A stretch of 64,000 nucleotides of DNA from the NCBI GenBank assembly GCA_937958815.1, contig CALGMR010000003.1, positions 124,001 to 188,000 of the forward strand, given 5' to 3'. The notes below the pieces were generated by a model that did no database searches, was not told where the DNA came from, and saw only the letters and a list, made by a program, of their open reading frames with translations. Origin of the DNA: an uncultured Rhizobiaceae group bacterium. GTDB lineage: Bacteria > Pseudomonadota > Alphaproteobacteria > Rhizobiales > Rhizobiaceae. Positions 37,253 through 45,838 of this stretch are shown piece by piece. Position 1 is the first letter of the stretch; each line of letters opens with the position of its first letter. The position numbers were made by a program, and so were the translations under genes.

Positions 37253-37287
37253 GTTCTTCCTACAGTTGAGCCCTTTCCACAGTTGAG
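37237..37287. repeat. Three tandem copies of a 17-bp unit at the proB-proA junction
   Basis: Three adjacent units end at 37253, 37270 and 37287 with a period of exactly 17 bases. The shared core is CTTCC-(C/T)-ACA-(A/G)-TTGAG, allowing one more change in unit 3. The first unit includes the proB stop codon TGA (37250-37252). The other two fill most of the gap before proA. The likely origin is slipped-strand duplication of the proB 3' end. Confidence 0.8.
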
Positions 37288-37332
37288 CATGTCACCCTAT
37301 ACTGAACTCACGACCACGAAATTGAGACGATC

Positions 37333-38619
37333 ATGTTGGAAAAAACAACACACACCAAAGCTGAAATTGCACAGATCATGCAAGAGATCGGGAAAAAAGC
37401 GCGCGCCGCTGCAGCCGTTTTGGCAACGGCCTCGCCCGACCGTAAACATGCCGCTCTGACGGGGGCAGCAGAATCTATTCGCCACAATGTGGGTAAGATT
37501 CTCGATGCCAATGCCATTGATATGATCAATGGAGAAGAATCTGGTCTTTCTGCTCCAATGCTCGATCGTCTGAACCTGACCAAAGATCGCATTCTTGATA
37601 TGGCTGCTGCGGTGCAAGCCATCGCGTCGATTCCTGATCCAATTGGTAAAACCATCTCCCAATGGGACCGCCCCAACGGATTGGATATTTCGCGTGTGCG
37701 CACACCCCTTGGTGTGATCGGTGTTATTTATGAAAGCCGTCCCAATGTCACCGCCGACGCTGGCTCATTGTGTTTGCAAGCAGGCAATGCCGTCATTTTG
37801 CGCGGCGGAACAGACAGTTTCAATTCCTCTCGCGCCATCCATGACTGCATGGTGAAAGGTCTGGAATCCGCAGGTCTTCCCGCAGATGCCATACAATTGG
37901 TGCCAGTAACAGACCGCGCTGCTGTGGGTGAGATGCTGAAAGGTCTGAACGGCAATGTGGATGTGATTGTGCCGAGAGGCGGCAAGGGTTTGGTGGAACG
38001 TGTACAATCTGATGCGCGCGTGCCTGTCTTTTCCCATCTAGAAGGTTTGGTTCATGTCTATGTGGACAAATCAGCCGACCTTGAAATGGCAACCAACATC
38101 ATCATTGATGCAAAATTGCGACGCGTCAGCATTTGCGGAGCTGCAGAAACGCTTTTGATTGATTCCGCAGATACGGATCGTCTGGCAAAACCCTTGATCA
38201 ATGCGCTCATCGAACGCGGATGCGAAATTCGCGGAGATGAAGCTATTCAAAAGCTCATTCCAGCGGTTAACCCAGCCACAGAGGACGATTGGTCGACAGA
38301 ATATCTCGACAAAATCATCACAGTTGGCTTGGTCGATGGCATTGATGGCGCCATCCAACATATCAACACATGGTCTTCCAGCCACACCGATGCGGTGATT
38401 GCAGAAGATGCAAACGTGGTCGAACGTTTCTTCAACGAGATCGACAGTGCAATTTTGATGCACAATGCCTCCACCCAATTTGCCGATGGCGGCGAATTTG
38501 GCATGGGCGGAGAAATTGGCATTGCTACAGGCAAGATGCATGCACGCGGCCCTGTGGGCGTTGAACAACTCACCAGCTTTAAATATGTGGTGCGCGGTTC
38601 AGGGCAAATAAGAGGATAG
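37333..38619 (+). CDS. proA: Glutamate-5-semialdehyde dehydrogenase (gamma-glutamyl phosphate reductase)
   Basis: This second enzyme of proline synthesis reduces glutamyl-5-phosphate with NADPH. The 428-residue protein has [54 protein letters not shown] (with the catalytic Cys region) and the closing [26 protein letters not shown], all typical. There is no strong ribosome-binding site near the ATG. The stop codon is three bases before the next start. Confidence 0.97.
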   Translation: MLEKTTHTKAEIAQIMQEIGKKARAAAAVLATASPDRKHAALTGAAESIRHNVGKILDANAIDMINGEESGLSAPMLDRLNLTKDRILDMAAAVQAIASIPDPIGKTISQWDRPNGLDISRVRTPLGVIGVIYESRPNVTADAGSLCLQAGNAVILRGGTDSFNSSRAIHDCMVKGLESAGLPADAIQLVPVTDRAAVGEMLKGLNGNVDVIVPRGGKGLVERVQSDARVPVFSHLEGLVHVYVDKSADLEMATNIIIDAKLRRVSICGAAETLLIDSADTDRLAKPLINALIERGCEIRGDEAIQKLIPAVNPATEDDWSTEYLDKIITVGLVDGIDGAIQHINTWSSSHTDAVIAEDANVVERFFNEIDSAILMHNASTQFADGGEFGMGGEIGIATGKMHARGPVGVEQLTSFKYVVRGSGQIRG

Positions 38620-38622
38620 CAC

Positions 38623-39603
38623 ATGTCTGATGCGCCTTTGAAAGGTTGGAACCACGTTCCAGATGTGCCGCTCAAAGTGTCGCCATTTTTCACTTGGCCA
38701 CTGCGGCCTATGGACATGTTAAGATGGGTCTGGAACTCTTGGTTCCTGATCACTGAAAAACTGATCATCGTCGCAATTGCCTGTATATCTTTCTATTGGT
38801 TTCAACCGCCTTTGGAAGAAACCAAAACACTGGCCTTTGGCTGGATTGCCGAAATGTATGTTCGCAACTTGGTGTTGATGACAGCCGTCGCTGGTGGATT
38901 GCATCTGTATTTTTACACATTCACCAAACAAGGCCAGAAACTGAAATACGATCCTCGTCCGCTGATGAAAAATGGCAGACAGTTTACCCTTGGCGGACAA
39001 ATTCGAGACAATATATTTTGGACATTGGGAAGCGGTGTTGGTGTCTGGACAGCCTATGAAGTGCTGATGTTCTGGGCCATGGCCAACGGCTATGCCCCCA
39101 TGCTCACTTGGGCCGCCAATCCAGTTTGGTTTGTGGTGATGTTTCTGTTCATCCCACTATGGGAAAGCTTCTATTTCTACTGGATACACCGTTTGCTGCA
39201 CGTGCCGTTTCTCTACAAACACGTCCACGCCTTGCACCATCGCAATGTGAATGTGGGTCCATGGTCTGGCCTTTCCATGCATCCAGTCGAACACATCATT
39301 TATCTTGGCACCGTGCTTATACACTTTGTGGTTGCTGCGCATCCGATCCACATTCTGTTTCACCTACAATATTACACACTCACCGCAGCGACGACCCATA
39401 CGGGATTTGAAGCACTGGTTGTCAAAGATGAAAACCGGTTGAAACTCGGCACATTTCATCACCAAATGCATCACCGATATTTCGAGTGCAATTATGGATC
39501 TCTTGAAATGCCTTGGGACAAGTTCTTTGGATCGTTTCACGATGGCACTGCAGAATCCAATGAACGTATGCAAGAACGTCGCAAACGGTTTATGAGCCAG
39601 TAG
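38623..39603 (+). CDS. Sterol desaturase / fatty acid hydroxylase family protein
   Basis: This 326-residue membrane di-iron oxygenase has several TM helices, including those after SWFLITEKLIIVAIACISF. The His clusters are HRLLH (followed by HVHALHH), a further His in THTGFE, and HHQMHH near the C-terminus, the eight-His pattern of the family. It would hydroxylate or desaturate a lipid (fatty acid, hopanoid, carotenoid or sterol-like). The gene is wedged between proA (three-base gap, AGAGGA site) and nadD, two genes that are neighbours in relatives. It is therefore an insertion co-expressed with proline and NAD genes. Confidence 0.9.
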   Translation: MSDAPLKGWNHVPDVPLKVSPFFTWPLRPMDMLRWVWNSWFLITEKLIIVAIACISFYWFQPPLEETKTLAFGWIAEMYVRNLVLMTAVAGGLHLYFYTFTKQGQKLKYDPRPLMKNGRQFTLGGQIRDNIFWTLGSGVGVWTAYEVLMFWAMANGYAPMLTWAANPVWFVVMFLFIPLWESFYFYWIHRLLHVPFLYKHVHALHHRNVNVGPWSGLSMHPVEHIIYLGTVLIHFVVAAHPIHILFHLQYYTLTAATTHTGFEALVVKDENRLKLGTFHHQMHHRYFECNYGSLEMPWDKFFGSFHDGTAESNERMQERRKRFMSQ

Positions 39604-39624
39604 CCAAACCTATTCAGAACCATC

Positions 39625-40245
39625 ATGATAAAAAACTATCTCAAAATGCCGATGACAGAATCGGGCCAACGCATTGGGCTCTTCGGTGGATCGTTCAATC
39701 CGCCCCATGAAGGCCATGTGCATGTATGCGAACAAGCTTTACGACGTTTGCAGTTGGATCAAATCTGGTGGCTGGTCACGCCCGGCAACCCGCTCAAAGA
39801 CACAAGCAATCTTGCACCTTTGGAAAAGCGCATCGAGGCCTGTGAGCTGATCACTGTTGATCCGCGCATGAAAATCACAGCGTGTGAAGCCACTATGCCC
39901 ACGCGGTACACGGCGGACACATTGCAATATATCGTTGAACGCAACACAGGTGTGAATTTCGTTTGGATCATGGGCGCTGACAATCTGGGACAATTTCATC
40001 ATTGGGAAAGATGGCGTGATATTGCCCAATCCATGCCCTTCGTGGTGCTCGACCGTCCGGGTTCAACCATGGCGCTGCATTCTTCGCCAGCCGCACAAAT
40101 TTTATCGCACTTTCGCATTGATGAGTCAGACGCAAGCCTGCTATCAAGCACAAAAGCGCCCGCTTGGACTTTTCTGCACGGGCCAAGAAATTCACTGTCC
40201 TCCACTCTTATTCGCCAAAAGCTGGCCCGCCAGAAAAAGGCGTAG
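39625..40245 (+). CDS. nadD: Nicotinate-nucleotide adenylyltransferase
   Basis: It adenylates nicotinate mononucleotide in NAD synthesis. The 206-residue protein has the nucleotidyltransferase motif GLFGGSFNPPHEGHVHV, WWLVTPGNPLK, MPTRYTADTL and, near the end, GPRNSLSSTLIR (the ISSTxIR-like second ATP site). The start is uncertain: ATGs at 39625, 39646 and 39652 are in frame and none has a good ribosome-binding site. It is followed by rsfS and rlmH, the usual order. Confidence 0.95.
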   Translation: MIKNYLKMPMTESGQRIGLFGGSFNPPHEGHVHVCEQALRRLQLDQIWWLVTPGNPLKDTSNLAPLEKRIEACELITVDPRMKITACEATMPTRYTADTLQYIVERNTGVNFVWIMGADNLGQFHHWERWRDIAQSMPFVVLDRPGSTMALHSSPAAQILSHFRIDESDASLLSSTKAPAWTFLHGPRNSLSSTLIRQKLARQKKA

Positions 40246-40349
40246 CAACTCATTTGTTGAAAATGACAGCAAAACAAGCTTATCATTGTCGTCCACGGCT
40301 TTGATGAACACATGTCGTGTGATTGGACAATTCTGGAAAGGCTAAACAG

Positions 40350-40742
40350 CTGAACGCAACAATTCAGACCAACAGCGGTAACGGGGCAGAAGCCCCAAAA
40401 GCTCTGTTAGACATTGTTCTCGAAAGCTTGGATGATTCCAAGTCTGAGGGCACCGAACATATCGACATCTCCGGCAAATCTTCTGTGGCCGATCATATGA
40501 TCGTCACCAGCGGACGGTCACACCGTCACGTCAGCGCAGTAGCAGATCGTTTGTTGCGCGATTTAAAAGACGAAGGCTATGGCTCACCCAAAGTTGAAGG
40601 CATGCCTGCCTGCGACTGGGTGCTGGTCGATGCAGGTGACATTGTCATCCACATTTTCCGACCCGAAGTGCGCGATTTCTACAATTTGGAAAAAATGTGG
40701 AACGCCATTGCTTCTGATGAAGCTGGTGAAGGCCAGGCCTAA
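40350..40742 (+). CDS. rsfS: Ribosome silencing factor RsfS
   Basis: This factor binds L14 and blocks subunit joining in starved cells. The domain is intact: ALLDIVLESLDDSKSEG, DISGKSSVADHMIVTSGRS, EGMPACDWVLVDAGDIVIHIF and VRDFYNLEKMWN. The start is odd. No ATG or GTG is available. A TTG at 40323 has no ribosome-binding site, while a CTG at 40350 follows GGAAAGG with eight bases of spacing and begins right before the usual N-terminal residues (NATIQT). I choose the CTG start, giving 130 residues; the TTG would give 139. Confidence 0.85.
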   Translation: MNATIQTNSGNGAEAPKALLDIVLESLDDSKSEGTEHIDISGKSSVADHMIVTSGRSHRHVSAVADRLLRDLKDEGYGSPKVEGMPACDWVLVDAGDIVIHIFRPEVRDFYNLEKMWNAIASDEAGEGQA

Positions 40743-40756
40743 ATTTAGGACACGAC

Positions 40757-41239
40757 ATGCGTATCGTTGTTGCAGCTGTGGGCCGTTTGAAATCTGGCCC
40801 AGAGCAAGATCTGGTGGCGCGCTATGCACAGCGTATTCAAAAATCGGGTAAGCCCATCGGCATAACCGCTCTTGATACGATTGAAATCCCAGAAAGTCGT
40901 GCTTCAACCGCCGAACAGCGTAAAGATGAAGAAGCCCAAACCCTTCTGTCAAAACTGAACGACAAAACCCATATTTTTGCATTTGATGAGCGCGGGAAAA
41001 ACGGCAGTAGCCCCGAATTTGCGCGCCAAATAGAAACCGTTCTAGATGCCGGCATCGGAGAGATCGCCTTTGTCATTGGTGGGCCGGACGGATTGGCACA
41101 ATCCCTTCGCGACCAAGCGAACCAGATTGTCTCTTTTGGCAAGCTCACAATGCCCCATCAATTGGTGCGCGTATTGGTGCTGGAACAAATTTATCGGGCA
41201 ACCACAATCCTGACCAACCACCCCTATCATCGCGAATGA
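40757..41239 (+). CDS. rlmH: 23S rRNA (pseudouridine1915-N3)-methyltransferase
   Basis: This SPOUT methyltransferase acts on Psi1915 of helix 69 in assembled ribosomes. The 160-residue protein opens with MRIVVAAVGRLKSGPEQDLV. It has LDERGK-like FAFDERGKNGSS, the SAM-knot motif FVIGGPDGLAQSLRDQA and the end HQLVRVLVLEQIYRATTIL with the final HPYHRE. AGGAC precedes the ATG. A CtrA-type box follows it. Confidence 0.97.
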   Translation: MRIVVAAVGRLKSGPEQDLVARYAQRIQKSGKPIGITALDTIEIPESRASTAEQRKDEEAQTLLSKLNDKTHIFAFDERGKNGSSPEFARQIETVLDAGIGEIAFVIGGPDGLAQSLRDQANQIVSFGKLTMPHQLVRVLVLEQIYRATTILTNHPYHRE

Positions 41240-41262
41240 CCTTTTTACACACAAATTTATGG

Positions 41263-41278
41263 TTAACACTGCGTTAAC
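41263..41278 (+). promoter_or_regulatory. CtrA-type binding site (TTAA-N7-TTAAC)
   Basis: TTAA (41263-41266), seven bases, and TTAAC (41274-41278) match the full CtrA consensus exactly. It lies 47 bases before the likely start of the EnvC-like gene. CtrA controls division and envelope genes in alphaproteobacteria, so a cell-cycle promoter for the envC-ctpA pair is likely. The box falls inside the alternative longer reading frame from 41259, which is a reason to prefer the later start. Confidence 0.65.
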
Positions 41279-41324
41279 ACCGACTATTCTAAGTCTTGAA
41301 CAAAGACCATTGGGCGAACCGAGC

Positions 41325-42725
41325 ATGCCACGTTTCAAGTTGATCACGACACATCTGCGCAAAGCTTTGCGTTTGCTGTGTGTTGGGGTTGTCGCAGGCC
41401 ATGTTCTCTACCCTCTCTCGGCATTTTCGCAATCTGCTGTTCAAACAAAAGAGGTCAACGAACTGGAACTTGAGCGAGTTCGAGACACAATCGAAAAAAC
41501 CAAGCAGCGCCAGCAAGCTCTTCGCGATGAAATTGCAGCACTCGACAAAGACATGGAAGCCATCAACCGCGCATTGATAGCCACTGCCAATCGCGGCCAA
41601 GAGCTTGAGGGAAAAGTTTCCGAAACAGAAGGCCGCTTGGAGGAATTGTCGCAAACACAATCTGGCCTGCGAAAAGCTCTTTCAGGAAAGCGGGCACTTC
41701 TTGCTGAAGTGATCGCTGCGCTTCAACGCATGGGAACAAAACCACCGCCAGCGATTTTAGTGCGGCCAGAAGATGCAATATCGTCCATTCGCAGCTCCAT
41801 ACTCTTGGGTGCCGTACTGCCAGAGATTCGCGACGAATCGTCCATTTTGTTGGCTGAGTTGCAAAAACTTGCCGAAACTACACGCAAAATTGAAGGCGAA
41901 AAACGCGCACTCGCATCCGCTCTGAACGATTTAGCGGAGGATGAAACACGTCTGTCTTTGTTGATAGATGAAAAGAAGCAACTGTTTGCAAAGTCCAACA
42001 AAGACCTGGAAGCCGAAGCAACACGCGCCATCGAGCTTGGCCAAGAAGCCACATCAATGGAAGAATTGATTCGCAAATTGGAAACGGAAATTGCGTCAGC
42101 CGCTGCCGCTGCAAGTGCAGCTCAAAAGGCTGATGAGCGACGAAGACAAGAAGAACAAGCAAGGTTGGCAGAAGCGCGAGATAAGCTAAATCAAGGGCAA
42201 ATCGCCTCAAACGATCCAAATTCAACCGCTTTGAACCCTAAAAGCTCGAATAATGCACGAATTGAGCCCGCAATTGCGTTTAGTTCAGCCAAAGGCGCTT
42301 TGCCGTTGCCGGTACAAGGCATTCAGCTTTATGCCTATGGCAGCAAAAATTCGGTGGGCTCCACCAATCAAAATCTTGCATATGCCACACGCCCAAACGC
42401 CAGAGTGCGGGCACCCGCAGACAGTTGGGTTGTTTATGCCGGCCCATTTCGCTCTTACGGCCAATTGATCATATTGAACGGTGGGGAAGGTTATCACGTG
42501 GTTTTGTCGGGCCTGTCTGAGATTAATGTGGAGCCAGGGCGCTTCGTGTTGGCGGGTGAACCGATAGGTCGAATGGGGGCTACTCGCATTGCTGCCGCAG
42601 TTCCGTTGGAAGTTGGTTCCAATAGGCCCGTTCTTTATGTAGAGTTCAGGAAAGATGGTAAGGTGTTGGACCCGTCCCCATGGTGGGCGGTGCGCACAAG
42701 TGAAGGACCAAGTGATGATTCGTAG
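41325..42725 (+). CDS. envC: EnvC-like murein hydrolase activator (degenerate M23 domain)
   Basis: This exported protein of about 466 residues has a signal ending near SAFSQ, two long coiled-coil stretches (about 25-240) and a C-terminal LytM/M23 domain. The catalytic residues of active LytM enzymes are missing: the first His/Asp region reads YATRPNARVRAPADSW and the HxH position is YVEFRKDG. It should therefore activate an amidase at the septum rather than cut peptidoglycan itself. That is the EnvC role. The start at the ATG at 41325 is supported by the CtrA box upstream. It overlaps ctpA by 11 bases. Confidence 0.92.
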   Translation: MPRFKLITTHLRKALRLLCVGVVAGHVLYPLSAFSQSAVQTKEVNELELERVRDTIEKTKQRQQALRDEIAALDKDMEAINRALIATANRGQELEGKVSETEGRLEELSQTQSGLRKALSGKRALLAEVIAALQRMGTKPPPAILVRPEDAISSIRSSILLGAVLPEIRDESSILLAELQKLAETTRKIEGEKRALASALNDLAEDETRLSLLIDEKKQLFAKSNKDLEAEATRAIELGQEATSMEELIRKLETEIASAAAAASAAQKADERRRQEEQARLAEARDKLNQGQIASNDPNSTALNPKSSNNARIEPAIAFSSAKGALPLPVQGIQLYAYGSKNSVGSTNQNLAYATRPNARVRAPADSWVVYAGPFRSYGQLIILNGGEGYHVVLSGLSEINVEPGRFVLAGEPIGRMGATRIAAAVPLEVGSNRPVLYVEFRKDGKVLDPSPWWAVRTSEGPSDDS

Positions 42726-44067
42726 ACTTTCGTTTTTAGCAACAGGTGTGGCATTGGGCGCATTTGCAATGGTTTCAATGAGCCAGATGACACAATTTAC
42801 GTCGTCTGCAACCGCCGCAGGATCCGAGACATATCGTCAATTGGATATTTTTGGCGACATCTTTGAACGCGTGCGCTCACAATATGTAACTGAGCCTAAA
42901 GACGACGCTTTGATCAAAAGCGCAATCAATGGAATGTTGCAGTCGCTCGATCCACATTCATCCTATCTCGACCCCAAGGAAAGCGATGCCATGCGCACGC
43001 AGACCAAAGGTGAATTTGGCGGATTGGGCATCGAAGTGACCATGGAAAACGAATTGGTCAAAGTCATCACGCCAATTGACGATACGCCCGCTGCAAAGGC
43101 CGGGGTATTGGCAGGTGACCTTGTGAGCCAGATCGATGGTGAAAATGTTCGTGGCCTCTCCCTTCAACAAGCCGTTGAAAAAATGCGCGGTCTCATCAAC
43201 ACGCCGATCGAGCTCACGATTATTCGCAAAGGGGCTGACAAGCCCATCAAAATCAAAATTGTACGTGATACGATTGTTGTAAAATCCGTCAAGTTCCGCG
43301 TGGAAGGCGATGATATCGGCTATTTGGACGTCAACAGCTTCACAGAACAGACCTACGAAGGTCTCGAGACGGCAATCAAAAAGATTCGCGCTGAAGTGCC
43401 CGATGACAAGCTCAAAGGCTATGTGCTTGATCTGCGTTTGAACCCGGGTGGGCTTTTGTTCCAAGCGGTCAGCGTATCAGATGCTTTCCTGGAGCGCGGC
43501 GAGATTGTTTCCACGCGCGGTCGTGACAAAAACGATGTTGAACGCAAAAGTGCAACACCGGGTGATCTGACAAAAGGCAAGCCAGTTGTCATTCTGGTCA
43601 ATGGTGGTTCTGCCAGTGCTTCTGAAATTGTGGCAGGTGCTTTGCAAGACCACAAACGCGCGACCGTTGTCGGCAGCCGCTCGTTCGGCAAAGGGTCCGT
43701 ACAAACAATCATTCCATTGGGCAGCAATGGCGCACTTCGTTTGACCACCGCGCTTTACTACACTCCAAGTGGCTGCTCTATACAGGGCAAAGGCATTGAT
43801 CCCGACATTTTCGTCAACCAACCGCTGCCTGCTGAATTGCAGGGCCGCGTGGAAGCAAGAGGCGAATCCAATCTGCGCAACTCCATTTCTGGTGAATCGC
43901 AAGATGAGTCAGGTTCAGGTTCTTTTGCATACGTTCCACCGGACCCTAAAGATGATGTTCAGTTGAATTACGCGATGGATCTCATTCGCGGTGCCAAAAA
44001 AGATGATGCTTTCCCACCAAACGTGGATTCCGTGAAAGGCGTATCTGCAAATTGCAAAAGGGTGTAG
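42715..44067 (+). CDS. ctpA: S41-family carboxyl-terminal processing protease
   Basis: This 450-residue periplasmic serine protease has an N-terminal signal (MIRRLSFLATGVALGAF), a PDZ domain (GIEVTMENELVKVITPIDDTPAAKAGV in adjacent parts) and the S41 core. The core has VLDLRLNPGGLL and NGGSASASEIVAG (catalytic Ser), then VVGSRSFGKGSVQT (catalytic Lys). AAGGA lies eight bases before the ATG at 42715, inside the end of the envC-like gene. It trims or degrades periplasmic proteins, possibly including peptidoglycan hydrolases. The gene order envC-ctpA-yibQ-rppH is conserved in Rhizobiales. Confidence 0.96.
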   Translation: MIRRLSFLATGVALGAFAMVSMSQMTQFTSSATAAGSETYRQLDIFGDIFERVRSQYVTEPKDDALIKSAINGMLQSLDPHSSYLDPKESDAMRTQTKGEFGGLGIEVTMENELVKVITPIDDTPAAKAGVLAGDLVSQIDGENVRGLSLQQAVEKMRGLINTPIELTIIRKGADKPIKIKIVRDTIVVKSVKFRVEGDDIGYLDVNSFTEQTYEGLETAIKKIRAEVPDDKLKGYVLDLRLNPGGLLFQAVSVSDAFLERGEIVSTRGRDKNDVERKSATPGDLTKGKPVVILVNGGSASASEIVAGALQDHKRATVVGSRSFGKGSVQTIIPLGSNGALRLTTALYYTPSGCSIQGKGIDPDIFVNQPLPAELQGRVEARGESNLRNSISGESQDESGSGSFAYVPPDPKDDVQLNYAMDLIRGAKKDDAFPPNVDSVKGVSANCKRV

Positions 44068-44107
44068 ACCTGCTGATCTGTGGATTTCGTGTCGTTGACC
44101 TTACGAT

Positions 44108-44141
44108 ACAGGGCATGCGACACGTTATACGCCCTGTTTTC
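44108..44141 (+). terminator. Probable terminator or attenuator after ctpA
   Basis: The stem ACAGGGC / GCCCTGT (44108-44114 and 44131-44137) with a 16-base loop is followed by TTTTCG. It lies 40 bases after the ctpA stop and 18 bases before the next ATG. Confidence 0.6.
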
Positions 44142-44158
44142 GTACGGTTTGATTCGCG

Positions 44159-45322
44159 ATGAGTGATCTTCACAAGCCCCTTGGCCAGAAGAAAGAGAAA
44201 GCTGATTTAAGCAAATGGCGTTTACCCGTTTTGGGGGCGCTGGGTTTGGCTGCGCTCAGCTTGGCTGCTTATGTTTTCATCGACGCTCGAACCGACGAAA
44301 AAGAAGTGGTTGCTCTCGGTTCCGAAACCGAAATTAAAACAATCGTAAAAACAGAACAATTCGACGATCTCGAACCGCCCTCTGACAATATCGACACGCC
44401 AGGGTCTGCGTTCAAACCTTTGTCTCCACTAGAACCACTGGATTCAGATACGCCTCCAAACCGCACTGCCGTGGTCAAAGAGAACCCAGCTTTCAAGCCT
44501 CTTGCCGTCCCACGTTCAAACCGCTCACCAGGTGTTGTGATCGACGATTTAGTCGAGAAGTCGGAATTTGGCCCACTGCCTCGCGCCTCACAGGGCGGCA
44601 TGCGTCCATTGGATGCCTATTCGCAGTCGTCCGGCAATATCGGCGCCAATCGCGTGGCCATAATTGTTGGGGGCCTTGGCCTCTCTCAAACTGGCACGCA
44701 GAGCGCTATTCGAGAACTTCCATCCGAAATTACGCTGGGTTTTTCACCCTTTGGAAATTCATTGCAAAGATGGATGCAAACCGCGCGTCGCGAGGGACAT
44801 GAAGTCACACTTCAATTGCCGATGGAGCCTTTGGGATACCCAACCATTGACCCTGGCCCTCAAACACTCACCAGCAAGGCAAGTGTTGGAGAAAACCTTG
44901 GCAATCTAAGGTGGTCTTTGGGCCGTATGACCAATTACCCCATGGTCACCAATTATCTCGGTGCCGGGCTCACCAACAAAGACACAAAGCTTCGCCCAAT
45001 ACTTCAAGAAATAAAAAATCGCGGACTGGCGTTTTTCGACGACGGCTCTGTCGATAGCAGCATGGCGATTCCAATCGCAAAGGATATCCGCCTGCCTTAT
45101 TTGCAAGGCAATGCCATTATTGATTCCCGCCGCGATGCAAATGCCATGCGCAGCCAGCTCAACGCTTTAGAAGGCTTAGCCAAACAGCAAGGTTTTGCAG
45201 TAGGCACTGCCACTGCATTTCCAGATACCATTGCCGTTATCAAGGAGTGGGCTGAGAATGCCCAAAAGCGTGGTATTCTCATTGTACCAGCCAGCAACTT
45301 GGTCAAAGATTTTAAAAGATAG
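44159..45322 (+). CDS. Divergent polysaccharide deacetylase family protein (YibQ-like)
   Basis: This 387-residue protein has one N-terminal TM anchor (about residues 24-41), a Pro/Ser-rich linker to about 150 and a C-terminal domain of the divergent polysaccharide deacetylase type. That domain begins RVAIIVGGLGLSQTGTQ and contains LGFSPFG, LQLPMEPLGYP and FFDDGSVDSS. In this family the canonical metal site is altered; here the first motif reads GGLG instead of DDxG. Enzyme activity is thus doubtful. It lies between ctpA and rppH as in relatives and may assist envelope remodelling. Confidence 0.9.
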   Translation: MSDLHKPLGQKKEKADLSKWRLPVLGALGLAALSLAAYVFIDARTDEKEVVALGSETEIKTIVKTEQFDDLEPPSDNIDTPGSAFKPLSPLEPLDSDTPPNRTAVVKENPAFKPLAVPRSNRSPGVVIDDLVEKSEFGPLPRASQGGMRPLDAYSQSSGNIGANRVAIIVGGLGLSQTGTQSAIRELPSEITLGFSPFGNSLQRWMQTARREGHEVTLQLPMEPLGYPTIDPGPQTLTSKASVGENLGNLRWSLGRMTNYPMVTNYLGAGLTNKDTKLRPILQEIKNRGLAFFDDGSVDSSMAIPIAKDIRLPYLQGNAIIDSRRDANAMRSQLNALEGLAKQQGFAVGTATAFPDTIAVIKEWAENAQKRGILIVPASNLVKDFKR

Positions 45323-45328
45323 CAGCCG

Positions 45329-45838
45329 ATGAACGATTTTAGCCACCTAGGATATCGACCCTGTGTCGGCATCATGGTTTTGAATGCCGAAAACAAAGTG
45401 TGGATCGGGCATCGCATGTCTGAAACCAACACTGAATATTCAGGTTCTGAAAAACGCTGGCAAATGCCTCAAGGTGGTATTGATAAAGGTGAAGACCCGG
45501 AACCTGCTAGCCTGCGCGAGCTCTTTGAAGAAACTGGTATCAAGGATGTCTCGCTGATTGCAAAAACCGAAGATTGGTTGAAATACGATTTGCCAGAAAA
45601 CATGCTTGGAACTGGGCTGCGTGGAAAGTGGCGAGGGCAAAAACAAATGTGGTACGCCTACCGCTTCGACGGTAGTGATGAAGATATTTCCATCAACCCG
45701 CCGCCCGAAGGTCACTCAGCCGAGTTCGACGACTGGCGATGGGAAGATATGCACAAATTGCCAGAGCTAATTGTAGACTTCAAACGTGAGATTTACGAAC
45801 AAGTGGTCGCGCAATTCGCACACCTTGCTAACGGTTAA
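45329..45838 (+). CDS. rppH: RNA pyrophosphohydrolase (Nudix)
   Basis: It removes pyrophosphate from the 5' end of mRNA and so starts RNA decay. The 169-residue protein has CVGIMVLNAENKVWIGHR, WQMPQGGIDKGEDP and the complete Nudix box GIDKGEDP-x-PASLRELFEETG, and further on WYAYRFDG and DDWRWEDMHKLPELIVDFKR. The end overlaps the convergent EF-hand protein gene by 11 bases. It follows the YibQ-like gene after six bases. Confidence 0.96.
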   Translation: MNDFSHLGYRPCVGIMVLNAENKVWIGHRMSETNTEYSGSEKRWQMPQGGIDKGEDPEPASLRELFEETGIKDVSLIAKTEDWLKYDLPENMLGTGLRGKWRGQKQMWYAYRFDGSDEDISINPPPEGHSAEFDDWRWEDMHKLPELIVDFKREIYEQVVAQFAHLANG

